Below, piece by piece: positions 1 to 12,856 of a stretch of 64,000 nt of DNA (its first letter is position 1; each line of letters opens with the position of its first letter). This DNA comes from Chrysoperla carnea (taxonomy: Eukaryota; Arthropoda; Insecta; Neuroptera; Chrysopidae), in the NCBI RefSeq assembly GCF_905475395.1, contig NC_058339.1, positions 37,705,172 to 37,769,171 of the forward strand. The letters run 5' to 3'. Under the pieces are notes generated by a model. The model was not told the origin of the DNA and made no database searches. It saw nothing but the letters and a program-made list of their open reading frames with translations. Made by a program: the position numbers and the translations under genes.

Positions 1-2010
1 GCAGTGCAAACCAGGAGAGAGTACCTGTGTATACTACAGATATGAAATTTCACTTTTATAAAATGTTCTGGATGAACGCAACAATAAATGAAAATAAAGT
101 AAATTATTGTTCATTTCATATTATTTAATATTGTTTATTCTTTTTAAATGTTCGAACAATACTTATTTTATTGTCTCATGCTGTTCTTGTTGGTTACAAA
201 TTTTTAGGGTTCCATATAGGAAAATTTCATAAATAAATTAAAATTGATGTGCATACATTTTTTTGATTGATGAAAACTATAGTCTTAAACATTCTCGGTG
301 GCGAAGAATTGAATTTAATCCACTTATAAAAATAGATTGAGTAGTAAGTTGTAACTTCGAACATTCGAGAATACTCACCGATATATGGAAGATAAAAGAT
401 TATCAAGATCCAGGTTCCTGAGTCTTATAATAAGAATGGATAATCTTGAAAGAGCGATTTGGAGGCAAGCTTAAACGGGAAAGGAGCACGTGAGGTAGGA
501 GTGGTAAGGGACTACGTGGATAATTATGCAAAGGTTTAACGCTGCCATTGGTGGCTGCCATTCTGGCCATTGATAGCAGTAGGCCAAAGCACCTATAAAA
601 TAAAAGAAGAACGGATATTATGCTTAATCGCAGGAGTAATCAAGGAAACTGTATTATCGGTACCTCAAAAAATTGGCAGTTGCAGAAGACATCATATGTA
701 GAGGAATACAATGAGAATAAGAAAGAAAAAACAATAAAGCATCGCCTGTGTCGATTCTAGGACTTGCAGAACTAACGTTCTTACGTTTTGGACATAAGTC
801 TCTTCATGTTCTTATGTCTTTGGTGTAATTGTAATAGGGTCTGATATAGCTGATATTAGGACTTGTAGAGCATACGTTTAAGAGAGGATAATGAATTAAT
901 CATAAATATAGTAAAATTTAACAAACGGTTAACAGGGCTGACCGAATAGTTAAGCTATACATACAGGAATATCTGCAAACTGATGCTTTTTAAACTTTAA
1001 AGATAACTGATTTTCACACAATCATCACTGCTCCAAAAGGTTTAGAAAATCGATGTCAAATTTTCCCTTAATATTCTTCGTTACGGTAAAATTTATTAAA
1101 AGTTGCTTTTCTCTATCAAATGTAAAATAACTTATCAAATACTTTTTTGACAGAAATTATACAGCAAGATCTAAATAGTATAAATATAATTTGAGACTCA
1201 AAACACAGTTTTTTTGTCATGGTTAAAGTATTTCCAAACCGTTTTAATTCTATAACGTCAACTATTTGAACAAATATATTATTTCTATGACAACCTGTAA
1301 TTGATTCGTACAGAACCTTTGATGCATACGATTTCTTCAAGATTTATTATTATTGTATTTAGCTGCCATTTAACTTACTTTATAATTTTATTATTATTTA
1401 TTTATTTTATTGAATAATTGCATTATTTATTTTTATTGTTATTATTTTGTCTGGTTTTTAAGAGGGGTAAAAGGCGGTGCGATATTGATTGTAGATGGTA
1501 CATAATATGTATAATTAGCTAAGTGATTTGATAACAGTTTTTTTTAATATAAATACAATTTATTTCAAATAATTGTTTAGTTAAATTTATTACACTGTTC
1601 AATAATATACAAGACTAGCATAAACACTAATTGAATTGGATTTTCAATTTAAAAAAAAATTGAATGGAAAATGGAGATGAAAAACGTGGTGTGTTTCATA
1701 TTACATTATTTAATTTTGTGAATTTTATGTGTAGTGTTTTAGGAATTCATGTGTGTTTTAAGTGTCATAAGGGATTCGAGTCCCGGATAATCCCAAATCA
1801 TATTGATTCTTTTTCGCAAAATTATGTTTATTTCAATTTTAATATCTGGTTTTAAATTTTAATTTTCTCGAGAGCATGTTGTGAGATTCGAATTTGAAAA
1901 AAAAAAAAACTTTGAAATTTCGATATTTCGAAGGAAGTCACACAAGCTTTAATTTTCCAATTTTTTAATTATTTTTATTGGAATTAATAAAAATTCAATT
2001 TTTGTTTCAG
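1..2010. other. Non-coding upstream of the first His-rich gene
   Basis: I see no supported coding region here. The few short open frames are AT-rich and look random. The next feature is a signal-peptide exon at 2011 that needs an earlier phase-0 coding exon ending at a donor site. I searched this stretch for ATG plus a few codons followed by GTAAG or GTGAG in the right phase and found no convincing candidate, so the missing exon may lie before the window. A weak option is the ATG at about 73 followed by nine codons and GTAAAT. Confidence 0.5.
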
Positions 2011-4933
2011 ATTTTAACATCTTTATTTGTCCTATTCCTTATTGTATCAACTGCAAATTCTGGGTAAGCAATAGTTTAAGCGTAGGTTAAAACTGTACGC
2101 GTTGTCAAATAAAACAATCAATTAATTAAATACTCTTTGAAAGATTCAGTTATTTTTTAAAATAATATTACTAAATTATAAATCGCAAAAGGTCAATGAA
2201 TAATGAAAATTAAATATCATAGAAATAGGCCTCGTTGATTTCCTGGATGCCTTGTGGAAGTTTAAATTGTAAAATTTTTTCTCAAGATAAATGTTAAAAA
2301 TCAAGAAAATAGTAAAATTTTCGGCTTGAATATTAACATAAAAACTGAATAGTTTATCATAGTTTTTGTCTTTCTATACGCGCAATTTTCTATACGGTAT
2401 TTAGAAAAGAAATGTAACAGCGCAACGATTTAAGGGCGTTATATTTTCTTACTGTATCTAATCATATGTAGTCTGATTTTGATGGGCAAATTGTTTAAAA
2501 AATGATGACAATCACCGAAACTTCTTCTTGAGGTATTTCGATATCAAAAAATGAAAATGATCCAATAATTTTCAAATTTTATTTATCAACTAATCATTTT
2601 TTTATACGCCTTTTGTGGAAAATTCATATCAATACCTCCGCATTTTTATTTCTTTATACGACATCATGCATTGCAACCAAAAAAATTCTTAAAAAAATTG
2701 TATGCATCTGTTTTAGCTAGTGTTACCGCGAAACGAGACGAGACAAGCGAGAAGAGAAAGTCTTTTGTATTGTTTCGACTTCTTTCTATCATCTTGTTTC
2801 ATGCAGAAATAATTATAATTAATTTTCAATCGGTTTATGCGCTTAAAAAGAATTCAAAATAAAAAACAAGGCCTTAATAAGACCAAAATTAATCAGTTCC
2901 TGATTCAATAAATTTTGATTGGAAAATCTTTTGTCTGCATCTCGAATACTCTTCCTCTATTTATCTTCAGCATTCAAGGGAATCTCGTAAAAACCATTTA
3001 GGCCCCATTGTCATTTGTTCAAAAGTTAGTTGAATCTATAGAAAATAGAAAGTTAGTTTTCTTTTTTGTAAAATTCAGTTGCATTTTAATAATTTCACCA
3101 AAAAACAAAAAACTAAAGTCAATGACTTTGAAATGCATAAAAAATAATACTAAAAGTTTTTTTTTTGACCACCTAGTGAAATTTTGTGGTAAAATTGATT
3201 CAAGTTTTTTTTTATCATTTCTCCGAAAAAACTAACTAAAGTCAATAGCACTTTATGATTGACTTGAATCGTGTGTTATCATTTAGGTATTTTTTAGTTC
3301 CAACTTTTTTTATATTTAAATTTTATTTTAATGGAAAGTGTGTTTAGACTTATAGAGTAGATTACTGATAGGTACTACAGTAAAAGTATTCAATTATTTA
3401 AAAAATATATCTTGTATTTACTTTTTGTTTTGATATGCGTGAGAAATCAGCCGTGAACTTGAGAATTTGATATGGTTTTTTATTTTTATTTTATAGTATT
3501 TACTATGTCAAAAGTATAAAATAACACAATAAATAAGAGATCTATTCACATTGATAAAGATTTTAAAGATTATGAGAACCGTGGCCAGAATGGCACACTA
3601 AAGGAAACATCAATTTTTAAACAAAACTAATTCTCTTAACGAAAAACATTTTCAACGTCTTTAAAACAACTAAAGATTATTAATTTATTTAAATAAAAAA
3701 AAATTTAACCAGCAACTTGCTCAAAAATAGGTTCAACTGTGAAAATTGGTTTCAAATGGTCGATAACCCGTTTTGTAAAGTGCCGGAAAAAATCATTATT
3801 GCATTTGCTATTAAATTATTTTGCTATTTTAAACTTTTATATTCATTAATTTCGAATGTGGTGAGCAATTAAGTTTTCTAAACACCGCAAAAAAGCATTG
3901 CAATTTTTCTCAAATAAATAATGTCTGACGCTCGTCATACTGAGGTTGCGAGTTCTTATTTTTGGTAATCATTGATGAAAATTATCTCTGACACAAACTG
4001 TGGAATTGAAGGTTAAAAAAAAAGTAATAGCCCGTAGTTGAGCGGCCTAAATTTAGATTTACAAATACTTTCATTTTAAGGATAATCCTTAATCAGTAAA
4101 CTCAAGTTGTGAAGTTTTGTATAAGATATGACTACGCATTTGATAATTGTAGGTAGCCATAGGTATGAAAAAACGTAATGGATCCTAATAGAGTGTCTTG
4201 GGGTAGCAAAAACGTAATGGTCCGTTATTACGGGATGAAAATGTTAGATTTTCTAAAATTTTTATTTTATCGGCAATCCTTAGTTAGAAAACTCAAGTTT
4301 TGAAGTTTTATATAAGTTAAAATTATGAATACACATTTGATATTTGTTAGGCTCCTCACCAATTCTCGACTTCCTTGGTGGTATACTAAACAGGCCAGAA
4401 AACCATTACACCAAGTATTTTTAGCAGTTCCTGGTTATGTTTCTGCAGGCTGGAAAGAAATGATAAAGCTATTCAAATTTCGTTGACTTAATTGTAGCTT
4501 GAGGTACATAATGGGCCGTGATAGAGTGCCTTAGGTTGGCAAAATAGTAATGGACTTTGATCAAAAAGGTTAGATTAGAATTTCAAAACAATATTGCTAT
4601 AAATAACAAAAATATGAGGATGATCTTAAATGCGACACATTGTATAAGCTATGAGTGTACATTTGATATTTGTTAGGCTCCTCACCCATTCTCGTCTCGC
4701 TTGGTAGTAGACTAAACAGGCTAGAAATCCATTACACCAAGCTTTTTTTAGCAGTTCCTGGTTATGTTTCTGCAGGTTAGTTAAGACATGTCAAAGTTAT
4801 TTAAATTTCATTAATTTTTGTTTCAGTCATAAAAAAGTTGTTATCCATATACCATATACAGTAAAAAATGTAAAACACACTCATACCATTTATAAAACTA
4901 TACATCATAAAAAAGGCGATGGCAAACATGAGC

Positions 4934-4966
<33 letters not shown>

Positions 4967-5058
4967 TCGATGATCATCATGGACATAAATCATCATCGAC
5001 ATCAAGTCATAAAGAGAAATTAACAAGTAGTCATCCCTATCATAGACGTAGACGATAA
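2011..5058 (+). CDS. Secreted poly-His protein, 5' partial (His-rich paralogue 1)
   Basis: Two coding exons are visible. Exon 2011-2063 follows TTTGTTTCAG and ends at donor GTAAGC. It encodes ILTSLFVLFLIVSTANSG, a clear signal-peptide core. Exon 4827-5058 follows TTTTTGTTTCAG and ends at TAA. The junction is phase 2 (GG|T, Gly). The mature part opens with HKKVVIHIPYTVKN and then KHTHTIYKTIHHKK, the core shared with the genes at 15-18 kb and 24-29 kb. A run of eleven His follows, then a Ser/Lys/His stretch ending in four Arg. The visible product is about 94 residues. The intron is 2.76 kb and full of repeats. The first coding exon (phase 0, probably Met plus a few residues, as in paralogue 3) is missing. 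A secreted structural or metal-binding role is inferred from composition only. A possible AATAAA lies near 5370. Confidence 0.8.
4334..4776 (+). repeat. Two direct copies of a ~116-bp unit inside the intron
   Basis: Positions 4334-4449 and 4660-4776 are close copies, about 326 bp apart. They share TTGATATTTGTTAGGCTCC near the start and GCAGTTCCTGGTTATG near the end. The sequence before each copy (from about 4065, 4255 and 4600) also contains related stretches such as AACTCAAGTTNTGAAGTTTT, so this looks like a degenerate tandem array of about three units. It lies in the last intron of the poly-His gene and ends about 50 bases before the splice acceptor. Confidence 0.75.
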
Positions 5059-5790
5059 GAATTGAAATACAGAGTTTAACGTTTAAATTGGTAAAAACTG
5101 TTTATAGTCTAAGATCCCAATAAGGATCGACCTTTACCCATCTGTATCCTTGCAACGGGTTGCCTAAAAAAATGTTGTCTAGGCTACTTTTAGTGAAAAT
5201 ATCAAGAGTAAAATTTTTTGAAATTTTTCACTAACTTGTATATCTAACGAATTTTGATCTACTCGAAAGTAAAAGCCATAAAGTTAATTCATTGACTCGC
5301 ATATCTAAATAACGATAATTTTATTGCAAATTCGTTGCTATATGGTTGTCCACAAAATATCAGTCAAAAAATAAAGTTTACAAGCTTTCCAAGTTTTGAT
5401 ATTTTTATTAAAAGTTGTCTTGACCATAGATTTTTAAGGCAACCCATTACAGGGATATTTGTAAATATTATACATTTCATATAAAATAACTTTAATTCGG
5501 TAAACAGGTGAGTGAAGGTCGACCTTAATTCGTATCTTATACTATTAGATGAATAGATCATATAATAACGGGGATATAGTAATGGGGTAATTCAATAAAC
5601 GCCAGTCAATAGTATGCAGAACGAAATTTCATGGTTTAAGAAATTTTTCATGTAGTAATTATATTGTGGATTATATTTTGTTCGTTGAATATCAGAAAAC
5701 TTGAAACTATTTATGTTATACATTTATTAGTTCAGACGTTTCGAAATATACATGTTTCTTCTTCAGTTGGTAATAATAAAAATGTATAGT
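5059..5790. other. 3' flank and intergenic DNA
   Basis: This stretch follows the stop codon of the poly-His gene. AATAAA near 5370 could serve as its polyadenylation signal. The sequence at about 5730-5770 (CAGACGTTTCGAAATATACA) resembles the start of the dispersed repeat that follows. No coding region is seen. Confidence 0.4.
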
Positions 5791-5794
5791 TTAA

Positions 5795-6105
5795 TGAAAA
5801 AAAAAAAGATAGTCAGTCAGTGGGGACTGTCGATGGAAGTGAAAACTTAAAACTTTGTAATATCCAGCCTTCGGCCAGACTGGTCGTATATAGCTCTAAT
5901 AAATTCCTAATCACAATACCTGAATAATCATAAATAATACCATAAATAATCATAAATACTATTCAAATAGCTATTCGCATTTCTAGATAAATATGGTGGG
6001 AGCGCAAATAAATATATTTGAATAGGAAGATATAATGTGATATATGATTTATATGCGTTTCCACCATTTATTTCATATTTTTTTATTTTTTGGTTTCGGA
6101 ACCTT
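5795..6105 (+). repeat. Dispersed repeat R-A, copy 1
   Basis: This is similar over about 300 bases to the reverse complement of 34680-34995. Shared landmarks in order are AGATAGTCAGTCA, GGACTGT, CTAGATAAATATGGTGGG, AGCGCAAATAAAT and TTCCACCATTTATTT. The last third is an imperfect palindrome (ATGGTGGGAGCGCA at 5994 against GCGTTTCCACCAT near 6055), so it could fold. It is probably a non-autonomous element of unknown class. Confidence 0.75.
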
Positions 6106-9100
6106 TAAAAACATTTTGTACTGGATCGAATTTTGAATCTCGACCATTTTCGCATCCACTTGAACACAGACTTTGAAGTGTTCAACGTGCCAAAAGAAGT
6201 TTTCACTTCAAAAAATTACTTTATTTTATTGAAATATGATATTAATTCATGCATTTATTGTCAAATTTAGACTGAGGGAAAGAAATTGGAAACGTGTGAA
6301 ATATTAATTTTGTAATATAAATTGTTCCAATTCAATGAGGTTAGAATGAAATATAAGCAAATTTTTACTTGATCCAGACATGTAGTTTTTTGCATTTTGA
6401 ATGAAAAACGGCAATTTCCGGGACATGTTAGAGAATGGAGTTTGAAAAACCTATTTTGGCAATTATTTCATTATTAGATTAAGCGTGTAACTTATATTAC
6501 ATTAAAAAAAAGCAATAAAGAACAGAAAAACGAAATACAAAGTTAAAGAAAAAGCTACAACTTTACATTAAAAAAAATGTACATGAAATTTTGAAAATCA
6601 ACTGTTCGAAACCACTCAGCTATAGAAGCTATTTTTCACGACAATTGGCTACGAAGTAGTATTTTTATTCTTTTCATTATCGCCAATGGTTTTATCACAA
6701 TCGATGCTTATATTTCAAAAAGTGCAAAAAAGTAATTTACAACTTGCAAGGTACAAAAATCCTTTCACATTTGTAAGGTAAAACTTTTCATTGATTGGCC
6801 TTTTTTATGAATGATTCTCATAAAATTATTTTCACAAATTCAAAAAACTTGGTAAGCATTAATAGCGTACCTTCATTACTATACTAACAAATATTTTTTA
6901 CGAATATGTTTAATAAATTCTTTGACAGTGTGTTGTTTGTCAAACGCGTTTGATAACAGTATCGAATTTGCCAAGTGCATCGATCAAAATTTTGATAATG
7001 TATAGACCCATTTATTATATGATCATTTATCCAGGTTTTTCTCATTGATTTGAAACGAGTATGTTGTTTGCCACCGAGCCACAAAAATTTGGTCAAAGGT
7101 TAAAAATTATTTGTACGTGAGAAAAAATTGCTTGAAAGATTGAATTAAATTTCGTAATTATTATAAATATAAAGATAGTATTATGTTCCTGGTTTTATAT
7201 ATGACTAATTTTTCTAATTCTATTTGGCCAACATGTGAATTATGGTGGGATAAATTGATTCGAATAATGTAAACTGATAATATTTTACTAATATCTCCGA
7301 TTTAGCATTGTCTATAGCAATATTTTTATTTGAATCGGAGGTTTTTGTATTTTTTGTAACATTTTCAATGAAAATGTGCCCTAATTTATATTTAAAAATA
7401 CCAAAAATATATAATTTTAAAATTAAGTTGCTTTGTATATTTCGTTAAGTCATTATTGTATATTATGAACAAAATAAAAGATTTAACTTTTGTAAAATAA
7501 ATGAAAAAAAAATTTTTAATTCGTCTTTATAATTTAATTTCCATAAATCATGGCAAGACAATCACAAATGACTTTCTGTGAAAGTTTTTCAAACCAGCCC
7601 CAAAATTTTCATCGGATCGTTCTAACCAAAAGCTATTCCGACCACAAAATTTTTTTAACGAGTAGTTTTCGTTCCTTAGGCGATACACATATAATATAGT
7701 TATGTAGATTAGATAGGAAAATAGCTTTCTGTGAATCATTTTTCAAACCACCCCTAAAATGTCTTTGGATCAGAACGATCCGGCTTGAAAAAGTTTCACA
7801 GAAATCCATTTTCCTATTTAATCGTGCGGGGTTCTTTGATGATAAATTAAAGATAATTGCATCTTCCACTGTTATTTTGCTTCTAATAAGAAATATTTCC
7901 TTTATTTCTCCTTATTTGTAATTTTGACTTAGAATGAAGCCTTCGAGTACAAAAATATATTTTCGTTCAAAAAAGTGGTAGGTGATAGCTTTGAACAGAT
8001 CATTTAGTAAAAATGTGGTAGATTTAATTAGATTGTTGAAATTATTTATAATTAAAATGAAAATATGTTTTTTTTGATTTTTACGGCTTGCATTCGTTTT
8101 TTATGACAATTCGTAAACTTAAAAATTGAAAAAATTCAACAAACAGTTAGATTGTGTTTTTAGATTTTCTGTAGTATTTAAAACTTATGTCTATAGTAAT
8201 TATCGATCCGAAAAATCGATTTTCGTGTGTGATTTTGGAAAATTTATTAGAATCTATGCATTCGTCCATCAAATAACCTGCAGTCTTGGTTTCCAATAAT
8301 ACTGAAAAATGTCCATCCAGGCTTGCACCTATGTTGTCTAGGTTGTTATTGCCTCTGTGGGAAAAATATTCAACAAATGTGTGTTTACGATTAAACTTTA
8401 ACGTTTTATTAATTGTCATTTGCCAGAGACAAAAATGAGATTTCAATTCAAATATAGCATAGAAAAGAGCACATTGACATTTTAAATTCTATATTACCTG
8501 TGCAGTCTGTAAAAGTTAATAATAATTTGTACGCAATTATAATTATGTACATTTATACGCAATTCTATTTATCATTAAACGCAGAAATAATTTTCAATTT
8601 AGAAAAAATTATTACTACATTTTTTATGTTAAAAGTAAACAATAGTAGTTTTGTTATTTGAAGCGTAATATTTATTTAAAATTACCATATGAAATCGTTT
8701 AAAATCATAGACAAATCAATTAAATATTTATTACAATCGTTACCAATCCGATTATGTTATATTTATTTTGATATACCTACTTAGCTAAAAAAAATTTCAA
8801 CAAAAAATTTCCGTATTTATGAGGAAACACGCTTATTATTTAAAATTAGCTAACAGCCGAAAATTAAAAAAAAATTATATATACTTTCACTATAAACTTA
8901 TTACATTTAAAATAAAATCAATAAAATTAGATAATTGATAAAGAAACAAAAAAATATTAATATTAAATTATTGGAAATATTTATTGATTGTTTATTTGTC
9001 AAAATAATGTTGGATTCCGTAGCGCGAAAATTACTATTTTCGCACTCGCACTCTCGTTAAATTATCCGTAAATCGATTTGTACATGCAAATTTGTATAAA

Positions 9101-10890
9101 TGAACTGAATAGAGCTTTTACGTTGTTTAAGCAGTCTGCCCGGTGTATAGTAAAGTTTGTGTCGATTAATATAGTTCGATAAAATTTCGAAGAAACTCTT
9201 TTTCCTTTTGATAAAATTATGGTACCTTTTAATAAATACAATAGGTTGTTAATGATTGTTATAAATAGGGATGTGCTATAACTAAGTCGAGACCCCTGCG
9301 GACACCACGGTTACCTGTCTGCTGAGTGGTGAATATACTTCGAAAAGACTCACTGGAAAGAAGGGTACCTAAAAGTAAGCGATATTTCCTCAATTTTTAA
9401 AGCTACGGCCTCTTGATTTGTGATATGTGAGGTGTACGCATGGAAAGTAGTGAACTTTTTGTCGGAAGATCCCTTAAACATCTCGGCACCATAATTAACT
9501 AAGTCAACTTTGAAGTTAAAAAAGAAATATAAATGTGTGTTTCCGGCCGTTTGAGACAAGCAAAGTTGTTGTCTTAGATTAAAAAACTGAACAATTTTTG
9601 AACTTCAATTTTACCCATTCTAAGTTCGAAAGTTATTCTCGTGCACACGTTCATGCAAAAACTCTAACCTCATGCAAATTTTCTGTCTGAACAAGTTTTA
9701 TTCAAACCAAATTTTTCGTGATTTTTGGGTTTTTACTCGCTTGATTTGTGCAAATTAGTTTGAACAAACCAATTAGTGCAAAATTGCATGACCGTGTAAA
9801 TCAAGCCTTAAATTAATATCCAGCTAAGACGGAAGCGCAGTGAAAAAAAAGCACAATATTTTATAATAATTCTTTTAATTTTTTTTTATATAATTCAAAA
9901 TTGAATATGTCAGTAGTTCCAATCTACTTCATTAATTTTCAGCCCGTATATACTTCAAGAAATAAAAATTTAACGATTTTTTAATCGCAAATTGATTTCA
10001 TCTCTGGCGATGTCAACTATAAAAAATATAAAACCGAAACTCTGACTTGCGGATTTTTATATATTTTATGCAAGACTGTTAAACAAAGTTCTATACAGAT
10101 CGTTATATCTCGCAAGAAAAAAGTAAAAGAAAATCTTTAGAGTAATTTCGTTCAACTAGTGGTATGTATTTCGTATAAATCTGAGTCTCGATGTTTTTGA
10201 GAAGGTCCTCATAATATTATGATTCTGATTTTTCGGGCTACGCCGTAACAGTACACTGTCTTATAAATAAATTGAAAAAAATGATTTAAAAAAATTTAAG
10301 ATATGCTTACCTAACCTTTTTTATAGTGCATTCATTCACTCTTAGTCGAATATTTGTTTTATTTCTAAATAGATTGTTTATATTTTAATTGATCAATCGA
10401 TAATAATTATACAACAAAACCACGAGAAAAGAAATTTTCGGAAAAAAAAACAAACAATCAAAATATCATTATCCAAAATCTTTTAACCTATTTTAGTTAG
10501 TTTTTAAAATAATTTAATATATTGAGTATAAATCGATTTTAATATTGATTTCGATCTAAATTTAATATGTTTTGATAGAAAATATATAAACCACAAAATA
10601 AATTAAAATTCCTACGCACTTTTTACGCAAAGAAAGAATTAATTTATTTAAAAAAAAATTGTGGCTACATAAATTGATTAGCCGTTGGGTAAATCGATTA
10701 ACAAATATAGGTTTCTTCAAAAATGTTATAAACACACTATTTACTGCAATATTACAGAATTTTATGTGGTTTCAGCAGGGAACATTAATTCTGTGAAATT
10801 TTAAAAAAAAGATTTATTATATAGAGATTCCGACCCCTTTTAAATCTACTTCAAACAAAAAAGTAGTAGGTTATAAATTTGACTGTATTT
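6106..10890. other. Non-coding AT-rich stretch
   Basis: There is no gene I can support. Between 7565 and 7830 a short motif recurs: CTTTCTGTGAA followed by TTTTCAAACCA at about 7570 and again near 7728, plus an inverted relative (GGATCAGAACGATCC then TTTCACAGAAA) near 7770-7810. This suggests a decayed repeat. An open frame of 99 codons on the minus strand (8147-8446) is listed separately. The rest appears to be unique AT-rich DNA. Confidence 0.4.
8147..8446 (-). CDS. Unrecognised 99-codon open frame, possibly spurious
   Basis: Starting at ATG 8446, the frame encodes a fairly mixed protein containing HRGNNNLDNIGASLDGHF and KTAGYLMDECIDSN. It is less biased than the other AT-rich chance frames in the window, which is why I list it. 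I recognise no domain and see no signal peptide, splice partner or promoter. It could be a chance frame, one exon of a larger gene, or a relic of a mobile element. Confidence that it is a real gene is low. Confidence 0.12.
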   Translation of the reverse strand: MKSHFCLWQMTINKTLKFNRKHTFVEYFSHRGNNNLDNIGASLDGHFSVLLETKTAGYLMDECIDSNKFSKITHENRFFGSIITIDISFKYYRKSKNTI

Positions 10891-10896
10891 TTTTTA

Positions 10897-11100
10897 AATG
10901 TGTGTTACCTCAGAAATTTCGACTGGATGAAGCTAGTGCTTCCCGTGTGGTCCCATTTCATTTTGGTTCAGTTCTGAAGAGGACGAATAACTCAATATCA
11001 CGCCAACCGATTTCGACGGTTTTTTTTTCGTGACAAATTAGTTAGTGTACTTCAGATTCACTGAAATTCACAAAATAAAAAAAACTTTTAACAGCAATTT
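10897..11100 (+). repeat. Dispersed repeat R-B, copy 1
   Basis: This matches 30186-30470 in the same orientation. Common stretches are CTTCCCGTGTGG/GTTTCCCGTGTGG, CCCATTTCAT, AGAGGACGA, CTCAATATCACG, AACCGATTTCGA and AAACTTTTAACA. The copy here lacks about 70 bases present at 30290-30340. It looks like a non-autonomous repeat of unknown class. Confidence 0.7.
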
Positions 11101-12620
11101 TTTGTAAGCAATGTCATATTAGTATGTATTCAATATACATTATGCTTTTTTAAGTTGATATTTGCTTGGAACTCGAAAAATATCTGTTATCGATAAAAAA
11201 GCTTGAAAAAAAAATATTGGATGTTTAGTCGTACTTCTTACTCAGACATTATACTCGACCTAGGTTTTCAAGCTCAATGAAAAATTCACTCTTCTCCATA
11301 ACTGGTAATCGTATAAAGAACACTTTATGCTATTGATTAAAAAAATTACAAAAAATTAAAAATTTTTTTGGTTGAAACATAAAAACATGACCAATACTAA
11401 TTGATTAGAACAGTATGAAAAGATAAGCGATAGTACTTCTGAAGCCTTATGATGAGGAAAAAAAAATTCCGAAAGTTGAGAGTTAGCTCAAGATTTGCTT
11501 GATTAAATGGCAAATGAAAAATTTTATGAATGAAATATAGTTTACTAGGTTTGATGATATAAAGCAATTAATTATAAGTGCAAATTAGTGAAATTTAAAT
11601 CAATTGAATTTAATAAATCATATCAATTAAAATATTATAAAATTTTAAATAAATTATACATTAAAAGTGTACTACATGTTATTTTTATAGATAAATAATT
11701 TCATATTATTATTTTCTATAATTGCATCTAATTTTTCATATAATTTTTCGCATTTGATTTCAAGATTAAAATCTTTTCATTTTTTTTTTCTAAGCATATT
11801 GAAAGTTTTTACTACTATTGTTGTTGGTCAGCATAACAAGATAGAAGCATTTTATTTTATAAGCTATATTTTATGGTATGCTACTTTTTTCCATACCAAA
11901 ATTGTTCGTGCAAATAATCGTAAATATAAATTATATTATTTATAATTTAAGTTTTATTCACAATAAATTTATAAATATGTTATTTGTTTCTGTATAGTTG
12001 AGAAATGTTTTTATAATATTGTCTTATTAATTTAAAATATAACAATATTGAACATACTATGATGGTCCAGGCTCTATTATAGCCCACGTTTAAAAAAAAG
12101 TATTTAGTGACTAGTACTTTTCACATTTCATGGGCATGCGTAAAGTGGTTCCAAAAAGCTTTAATAGTTAAAATTATTTTGTTATGAGGAGTACATTTTC
12201 ATATCAAAACGTTTGGACATTGACTGAAAGGGAGACTTTTTTACCAGTCATTTATTACAATTGAGTAAGGTTGCATTTATTCCTTATATTTCGGTAGTGC
12301 GCACATGTCGATCTTATATAATAATTCTGCGAATGGGCTAGGCCTGAATGTATCAACCTCACCTAAAGAGACCTTATGTTTTGCAAGTGTGCACATTTTT
12401 GCCTAATATTTTTATAGTGCGTACAGATTTATGTCACTTCTGCACATTGATTGACCTTTAATACTACAACTGCGCATATATAGGCTTCACATTACCATTT
12501 CCGGAAGGTAGCGATGAAAAAAGCGTTACATGAAAGACATCACACCTTTCTAGCATGTTAAGAAGAAAAGGAATGGTTTTGGTCGATTTTTTCCCTATTT
12601 ACAAGGAATTATGTGTATCA
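11101..12620. other. Non-coding AT-rich stretch
   Basis: No gene, RNA or clear repeat was found. The segment 12060-12560 is a little richer in GC than its surroundings and has several short variants of GTGCGCACA/GTGTGCACA, but they do not form a repeat I can define. Confidence 0.35.
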
Positions 12621-12624
12621 AAAA

Positions 12625-12856
12625 CACCCGTCAAATTTTTCGGGTACGGAACCCTAAAATCGCACTTGAAATATATCTAAGAATACTCTTTATTAAATTA
12701 CTGCTTTCCTTAAAGCTTTTTTTAAACTGAATCAATTTTCAAGATCATCCCTAATTTTTTAGTTTTTCGGGTACGGAATTCTAAACTCGCAGACACACAC
12801 ACATAGCGGTCAAACTTATATCACCTCATTTTTTTAGTTCGGGGGTTAATAAAATT
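12625..12856 (-). repeat. Dispersed repeat R-C (CCCCGAAC...), reverse copy
   Basis: Read on the minus strand it begins TTAACCCCCGAACTAAAAAA, then GTTTGACCGCTATGTGTGTG, and later GGGTTCCGTACCCGAAAAA. The same phrases occur on the plus strand around 55100-55990 and, more diverged, in reverse at 49490-50073. This type of repeat, with its short TG/CT microsatellite near one end, is common in insect genomes. I cannot give its class from sequence alone. Confidence 0.7.

Noticed and set aside
4801-4986. Minus-strand Met-rich frame at the poly-His exon
   Set aside because: Again the complement of CAT repeats.
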